Positions 8,317-12,664 of a DNA stretch of 12,664 nt are shown here, one piece after another. The position numbers were made by a program, and so were the translations under genes. The notes under the pieces were generated by a model. That model was not told where the DNA came from and searched no databases. It saw only the letters and a list, made by a program, of their open reading frames with translations. Every line of letters begins with the position of its first letter. Positions within the stretch are counted from its first letter, which is position 1. Origin of the DNA: Larix sibirica (Eukaryota > Streptophyta > Pinopsida > Pinales > Pinaceae); assembly GCA_004151065.3 (NCBI GenBank), contig NWUY0300124417.1, positions 1 through 12,664 of the forward strand, in the 5' to 3' direction.

Positions 8317-8646
8317 TCAACGTGACATCCTAGTGGAAATAAACCTCATGAGTGGTCGATATTTTGTCCTCTGAGGAAGTGGGAATATTGTCCATGTAAC
8401 AACTTCATGACACATGGAATGATGGCAAGAAACACACATGCATGGAAAACTAATAAACTTTGTTGAGGGGTAACCCCAAAGGCCTGATTTGGTGTGTAAG
8501 ATCATGAAATCAACAAGATATTCCCACGATTCAAGTGTGAAGGTTTCCATGAATTCTTTTGTCATGATGTTAATTGTTGTTGCTGCTAAATGCACCAATG
8601 TATTTTCAATTGGAGTACTACCAATCTGAACTGTTAAAATGGGGTT
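8317..8646 (-). pseudogene. Aspartic protease (retropepsin) fragment of the gypsy element
   Basis: The protease cuts the Gag-Pol precursor inside the particle. In frame with the gag C-terminus, but behind stops at 8659-8661 and 8647-8649, the minus strand reads NPILTVQIGSTPIENTLV, HLAATTINIMTKEFMETF and TLESWEYLVDFMILHTKSG, then WGYP. In this lineage the active site is D-L-G-A-x-x-N-V-M; here the Asp codon is CAT (His, 8590-8592), so catalysis is lost. The part between MTKE-x-M and the SWEYPxDFxxL segment is about 25-30 residues shorter than in relatives I recall, suggesting an internal deletion that removed the flap. After GYP the family pattern (LxLGRPWL) is not found in any frame, so the domain also ends early. 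Confidence 0.8.
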
Positions 8647-8661
8647 TCAAAGATCAAGTTA

Positions 8662-10652
8662 TTTAAGGTTAGTTATCTTTCCTATCATGTGGATGGTAGG
8701 AGGATCTTGTTTCTTTCTTCCTAGTTTCTTTAGACATAGTTCTTTGATGGTTCTTCCATAATTGGCGACATCCTTTATAACTTGTAATAGTGGAATATTT
8801 ATACAAACATTTGTCAGCTCTTCCATAATATCAAAAGATTATTGAGTTTGTTGCTTGATATGGATTAGCCTTTCTAGAAATGGTAGTAGAATCCCTTGAT
8901 TCCTTTTGTTCCATACCAAGTTCATTCTTGGGAAGATTTTTCTTTTTTTTCATATTGTCTAGGTGAGGATGGATCAACCAATATTTTTCTTGACCCCGTG
9001 TAAGTGGTTTGGCAATCTAGTATATATAGAGTGTAAGCAGGGTACTCACCAATTTCACTAGTGCATGAAGGTTTGTTTGGTTGAATGACCTTATTGTTTG
9101 GGTTTGGAGTGTGTTGTATAGATAGTGAAGGTCTAGTCATCATTTCGTTCGTGATTTGTGATGGAGGAGTTAAAGAGAGCTAGCTCTGTTGAAAGGGTTG
9201 ACTCTGAGGTGGTTTATAAGCTTGTTGTTGACTTTTCCACTATGCCCCCTAGTTGAAGTAAGATTGTTTCCCATAAGAATTATGTTGAGACAAAGGAGTT
9301 GAAAAAGATGGCTGCCAGTATTGTTTATTGTTTGGATATTGAAGTGAATACCCAGGCGGTGGAGTATATTGATTTTGCAAAAAGAATTCACATTTTGAAG
9401 TTCTGGACACATACTTGGAAATTGTGGTCTTGACTATTCAGATATATGTTGATTGATAAAGAATACTTGTTCAACATTCTAGCCTGTACTTTGGTATGTT
9501 GTCTTCATTCCAGGTAGTTGAGGGAAATTACTAGTATCATGGTGGTTTGTATAGATGTTGAAAATAGTTTCATCAATGGAAACAAACAAACTTCATTGTA
9601 GGGGTGCTTTATGTAGCATTCCAAACATCAAATGGTTAAGGCCCTTTCCATTTCATCTTGTATCCTTTTTAGGTGCAGAGTGTCTAGTGGAATAAATAGT
9701 AAATTCAATATGTTTGTCTTCATACCTTCTATTAGGTTCCCTATTTCAGCTTTCGTGATTCTGACAATGGTGGCATTTGTGATAGGAGGTGGAGAGGCTT
9801 TGTATCCCCTACGCTTTCTCATGTTATCTCTTCAATCATTTTTTAATAGCTCCCTAACATCATTATAGTTGAATTGATCAATATATCTATCAAGTTTAGA
9901 GGTTCCATCAATTCCTCTCTTATTCATTTTATTAATACTAGCTTCAGATAGTCATCATCCAATGTACAATGAGTAGCATGCTTATAAATGAACTGAAACC
10001 TTTCCACATAATCTTCTAGGATTTCATCCACTCTTTGAGTTGTATAGAATATCTCATCCCTTTTCTCTCGTGCCTTACAATAATTGTGATACTTATATGA
10101 GAATGTTTCTTTCAGTTGGTCCCAACTATTGATGTTGCCTCCTTTTAATCCCATAAAACATCTTCAGGATGCATCTTTTAAGTTTGAAGGAAACAACCTG
10201 AGTTTCTGTGAGTCATTTTTATACTCATATGTTATTCACATCACCACAAATTGAAATAACAAAGTGTCTAGGTCTTCTATAGGTAGACCATGGGAGTGTA
10301 GAAGGACAACATGTTTAATATTCTTCATTTTAACTTCTTCATCTATCTCCCTAATGGGAAATGGGTACTCCTCCTCTTCTTCATGCCCAATCCTTACATG
10401 CTCCCTCTAGTGGTATTCATTTGCTCCTTTCCTTTGATATACTAGATGGTCGGATCTATTTACCATTATGAATAGGGTATCAACTCTCTAATCAAATGAT
10501 TCAAACTTTACCATTATGAATTGCTTCTTCATCGCTCTATCAATTAATTAAGTGAGAATATCTACAATAATATGGGTTGTCGGGGTAGTGTCCCCTTGTT
10601 GACTTGTTTCTCCTAGGTTCAAGGAAGAAGAAGATATAGGAAGAAATATACT
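8662..10652 (-). pseudogene. gag: Ty3/gypsy gag remnant
   Basis: Gag builds the cytoplasmic virus-like particle. One frame runs from about 10652 to 9924 with stops and carries, in order, SSSSLNLGETSQQG, RAMKKQF, KFESFD, EEEEYPFPIREIDEEVKMKN, HGLPIEDLDTLLFQF, QKLRLFPSNLKDAS and the core GGNINSWDQLKETFSYKYHN, then REKRDEIF and EILEDYVERFQF. This is the Retrotrans_gag (PF03732) pattern. Next come ITKAEIGNLIEGMKTNI (9822-9628), a degenerate zinc-binding motif CLECYIKHPYNEVC near 9590-9630, HDTSNFPQLPGMK in another frame, a Gln/Pro/Tyr-rich linker around 9180-9365, and finally LLPFLERLIHIKQQ and ELTNVCINIPLLQVIKDV with IKELCLKK (about 8880-8660). At least three frameshifts and several stops break it. 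No initiator Met was fixed. Confidence 0.9.
9590..9632 (-). other. Degenerate zinc-knuckle-like motif in gag
   Basis: Minus strand reads CLECYIKHPYNEVC just after the ITKAEIGNL segment. In relatives of this gag lineage a Cys-x2-Cys-x-x-x-H-P-x-x-x-C cluster occupies this place. Cys, Cys, His and Cys are all kept. A stop codon precedes the first Cys and the frame shifts soon after. Confidence 0.55.
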
Positions 10653-10830
10653 GAACGTGTGTCACCTTCTCCTCATTTATAATTACACTTTTTTTAAAAA
10701 GAATCTTCTTGTGGTTGATTAGTCAGGATTGAATATTGGTTCCAATCATGAAACTCAATGATTGCTAGGAATTTTTCACTTTTCCCTTTCTTTCTTTTTT
10801 TACTAAGAACAATCCTAAATTTGCAATGCT
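10653..10830 (-). other. Untranslated leader between PBS and gag
   Basis: Between the primer binding site and the first recognisable gag codons the minus strand is purine-rich, with AAAAAAAGAAAGAAAGGGAA near 10785-10801. No domain is seen. A 69-codon open frame at 10694-10903 spans the LTR edge and the PBS and is therefore not a protein. Confidence 0.5.
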
Positions 10831-10848
10831 TCTCCGACAACGGCACCA
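10831..10848 (-). other. Primer binding site for tRNA-Asp
   Basis: On the plus strand TCTCCGACAACGGCACCA, against the plant tRNA-Asp 3' end TCCCCGGCAACGGCGCCA: 15 of 18 bases match and all three differences are transitions. It lies five bases inside the LTR edge at 10854. In life the host tRNA-Asp paired here to start minus-strand DNA synthesis. Confidence 0.82.
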
Positions 10849-10951
10849 AAAAGTGATAGGCTCTAGTAATGGTTGGTATTGAGAACCAAGATACACTAGG
10901 CACTTAATTATCAACCTAGTAATGTAATCTTATTAATGTTATATAAGTAAA

Positions 10952-10961
10952 TTTATTTATT
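10952..10961 (-). terminator. Overlapping poly(A) signals in the gypsy LTR
   Basis: The minus strand reads AATAAATAAA, two overlapping AATAAA signals, about 100 bases before the LTR end. That is a fitting place for the 3' end of the R region. Because the region is AT-rich, a chance match is possible. Confidence 0.35.
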
Positions 10962-11258
10962 ATGGTGGTTTCTTTTTGTCGATGTTGTTTTAAGTCTAAC
11001 ACTATGCAACCATAAAAGCATGAAACAATTACCAAATTGAATCTATACAACCAGATAGAATGATATATATAATTTCTTCGATATGAAATGCAAGGTTAGT
11101 AAAATCAAACTTCTAATTTCAAGAATATATCCTAATCTCATCTTAGTTAATTAAGTTGTCGCATTGCTACAACTTGGTTTATGTAGAATGAAATTGATGA
11201 CTCACACATCAATAATAAATATAAAGGACTGGATGGGAATACGTCACAGGAATAAACA

Positions 11259-11420
11259 CTTCGAAATGTAATTATCCAACAAAGTGAATTCATGAAAGCT
11301 ACAAGAAATGTAATAAGCTAATAGAGCAACACATAAAATCTACAAGAATGTAATCAACTAGTAGAAAAACATATAAAATTTATAGGAATTGTACTAAGCT
11401 AATAGAGTAAATTCATTCAT
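11259..11420. repeat. About 40-bp tandem repeat, three clear copies plus one degenerate, in the LTR
   Basis: Units at 11299-11339 (41 bp), 11340-11379 (40 bp) and 11380-11420. The first two share CTACAAGAA(A)TGTAAT and end in CATA(T)AAAAT; the first and third share TAAGCTAATAGAG. A fourth, more diverged copy (11259-11298) aligns with a two-base gap. Such repeats in plant LTRs can be enhancer-like, but this is not shown here. Confidence 0.75.
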
Positions 11421-11617
11421 AAAAAATTCTAAAGAAACTTCACAACAGATAATAACTAAGATTCACCACTTGTTGTAGAGTAGGCCCTTACCCTGCAACA
11501 TGGGTGATTTGAACTCAAACCACAATGAAATAACACATATAGAAAGGGAATTAGATAACCAATTTAAATTCTCAAAATAGTAAGCAAGTATCCTTCCTCA
11601 GTGTTTGTCTCTGCTCC

Positions 11618-11625
11618 TATTTATA
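11618..11625 (-). promoter_or_regulatory. Candidate TATA box of the gypsy LTR
   Basis: Minus strand TATAAATA followed by GGAGCAGAGACAAACACTGAGG, which looks like a plant core promoter with a transcript start 25-35 bases downstream. The position within the LTR and the transcript direction agree. A second TATATAA at about 10939-10945 is too close to the LTR end to be the main promoter. Confidence 0.4.
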
Positions 11626-11712
11626 AATTATCATTAATTAGTTGGAAAATTCCTTCTTTCGTGGAAGCAAAAAATAAAGGAGTATCTTAATAGTTTTTAA
11701 ATTGATATTTGC

Positions 11713-11731
11713 TTCCCCTTAAAAAGGGGAA
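11713..11731. other. Perfect 8-bp inverted repeat (hairpin)
   Basis: TTCCCCTT, a three-base AAA loop, then AAGGGGAA. The eight pairs are perfect. It lies in the LTR, about 90 bases upstream (in the sense of the element) of the candidate TATA box. It could be a protein-binding palindrome or cruciform, or chance. Confidence 0.6.
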
Positions 11732-11919
11732 ATGTGGATAAATTCATAATAAATGAAAGAGTATCATCTAGCAGTGTAATGAATATTGTTGCAGTTGTCT
11801 TAATTGCCTTGTGAAGTCGTGTTGTTGACTGTGCTCGATCGGTCCTGCCATCTAGTACTAAAAAGGGATTTGTATTCCATGCATGTCTGCTGACGAAAAG
11901 TTAGTCAATAAGTGTTGTA

Positions 11920-11988
11920 GGAAGACTCATCAACAACTAATATGGAAAGCCTCATCAACAACACTGGTGAAAGACTTCAACAAGAAGG
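11920..11988. repeat. 24-bp tandem repeat, about 2.5 copies
   Basis: Units at 11920-11943 and 11944-11967 share GGAA, then CTCATCAACAAC with few changes; a third, partial and diverged unit (TGAAAGACTTCAACAAGAAGG) follows at 11968-11988. It is within the presumed U3 of the LTR if the longer LTR is correct, otherwise in the flank. Confidence 0.65.
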
Positions 11989-12235
11989 ATTCATTCCAAA
12001 CTTGCACCTATAAAGAAAGCTACTTCCACAATCACATGTAAATTTCGACATTACCTCAATTTAGAGTATAATTTACCCATCTTAACCGAAAAATACAAAT
12101 GCGATCATAACATTTCCAGGAGTTAAGAATATGAAGGAAATATATGAAAATGGATGGAATGTGTTGGGAATGTAGCTAAATAACATGTAAAATGAATGTA
12201 TGAAATTGGTTATTTACCATGCTCATCATATATCA

Positions 12236-12664
12236 ATCCATAAACCATAATTAAATTGTTTAATGCTCAAATCACTATATATAGAGAAAATGCCTTAATA
12301 TTATTGTATAACCCTAGATAGGAGTTTTTGTGATTTTGGTTATACGAGCTATGGTGGAAATGACTAGTATGGTCTCCTCAAGCTATGCCTCTTTCATATA
12401 TTAGAACCCTTCAGTCAATTAATGACCGTACTTGACCTGAGCAATTTCCAAAAACCTATGTTGCACCTTTACGCCAACCACTCAAACTTAATAAATGGTT
12501 GTTCCTTCCTTGTATAAATAAATATTGAATAAGGGAAATTGACTAATATAACCACAAACCTAATTTATCAATTATACATTTACATCTATTGCACAATAAA
12601 AATGGGAGATAAAAGCTCTAGTCACCAAGGAAAGCTCATACAACATAGTTATATTCTTGATATA
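12236..12664. other. Right-hand end, no gene seen
   Basis: AT-rich sequence without a recognisable gene or RNA. It contains TATA-like strings at about 12275-12285 and 12514-12522. It may still belong to the gypsy LTR or be the flanking DNA. Confidence 0.4.

Larger units (their letters stand above)
8317..12235 (-). mobile_element. Truncated Ty3/gypsy LTR retrotransposon (LTR, PBS, gag, part of protease)
   Basis: Read right to left: an LTR whose 3' end is at 10854, a five-base spacer, a tRNA-Asp primer binding site (10831-10848), gag (about 10652-8662) and part of the aspartic protease (about 8646-8317). Reverse transcriptase, RNase H, integrase, polypurine tract and the second LTR are not seen to the left, so the element is cut short near 8317. 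The gag and protease motifs and the tRNA-Asp site fit the non-chromovirus plant gypsy group (Tat/Athila-like); that assignment comes from remembered family features. The right end is not established: 12235 is one of several possible LTR starts (others near 11766 or 12566, or beyond the window). Confidence 0.88.
10854..12235 (-). repeat. LTR of the gypsy element (right limit uncertain)
   Basis: The minus strand ends in CCTATCA just before the spacer and PBS, which gives the canonical CA end of an LTR; on the plus strand this is TGATAG at 10854. The matching TG start on the minus strand should appear as a CA on the plus strand to the right. TATCA occurs at 11762-11766, at 12231-12235 and near 12562-12566, giving LTR lengths of about 0.9, 1.4 or 1.7 kb. 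The other LTR is not in the window, so it cannot be settled. It has a candidate TATA box, poly(A) signals and internal tandem repeats, and no coding capacity. Confidence 0.55.

Noticed and set aside
9170-9412. Minus-strand open frame of 80 codons in the gag region taken as a protein
   Set aside because: The neighbouring frame gives the family-like Gln/Pro/Tyr-rich linker; this frame is open only because that one is interrupted by stops.
10694-10903. Minus-strand open frame of 69 codons
   Set aside because: It crosses the LTR edge and the primer binding site, so it is not a protein-coding gene.

Overview
The window reads as repeat-derived nuclear DNA from a large plant genome. The best guess is a gymnosperm such as a conifer, from the style of the retroelement proteins; that guess rests on remembered family motifs, not on a search. 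Sequence is AT-rich. I see no intact host gene, tRNA, rRNA or CRISPR array. The open frames worth naming are pieces of old, inactivated retrotransposons, all coded on the minus strand.

Layout: (1) 1-864 is mostly anonymous, with a broken coding-like stretch on the minus strand (about 46-547) that I cannot assign. (2) About 865-4960 is one decayed L1-type LINE on the minus strand. ORF1 (DUF4283-like domain plus a CCHC zinc knuckle) spans 3605-4912. ORF2 spans 865-3600 and still shows endonuclease, the N-terminal part of reverse transcriptase, a zf-RVT zinc-binding region, a linker and RNase H, in that order. The catalytic centre of the RT has been deleted. (3) 4961-6984 has no gene. It contains short tandem repeats (6187-6292) and ends in what looks like the 3' end of an LTR on the plus strand, with a TATA-like box and a degraded tRNA-Asp-type primer binding site at 6985-7003. 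(4) 7004-8316 is very AT-rich and holds no recognisable gene. (5) 8317 to at least 10848 is a minus-strand Ty3/gypsy element: LTR, primer binding site for tRNA-Asp, gag, and a fragment of protease. The reverse transcriptase, RNase H and integrase that should follow are absent. Its LTR starts at 10854 and runs right for an undetermined distance, with internal tandem repeats, a perfect hairpin and a candidate promoter.

The genes no longer work together. In life the LINE would have copied itself by target-primed reverse transcription (ORF1 RNA binding, ORF2 nicking and copying), and the gypsy element would have made a particle (gag), cut it with protease and reverse transcribed from tRNA-Asp. 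Both are broken by frameshifts, stops and lost catalytic residues. Many stops are of the CAG-to-TAG or TGG-to-TAG/TGA kind, the pattern expected from cytosine-methylation decay of silenced plant transposons. I found no sign of a new biological system; the interest is in how these elements decayed and rearranged.
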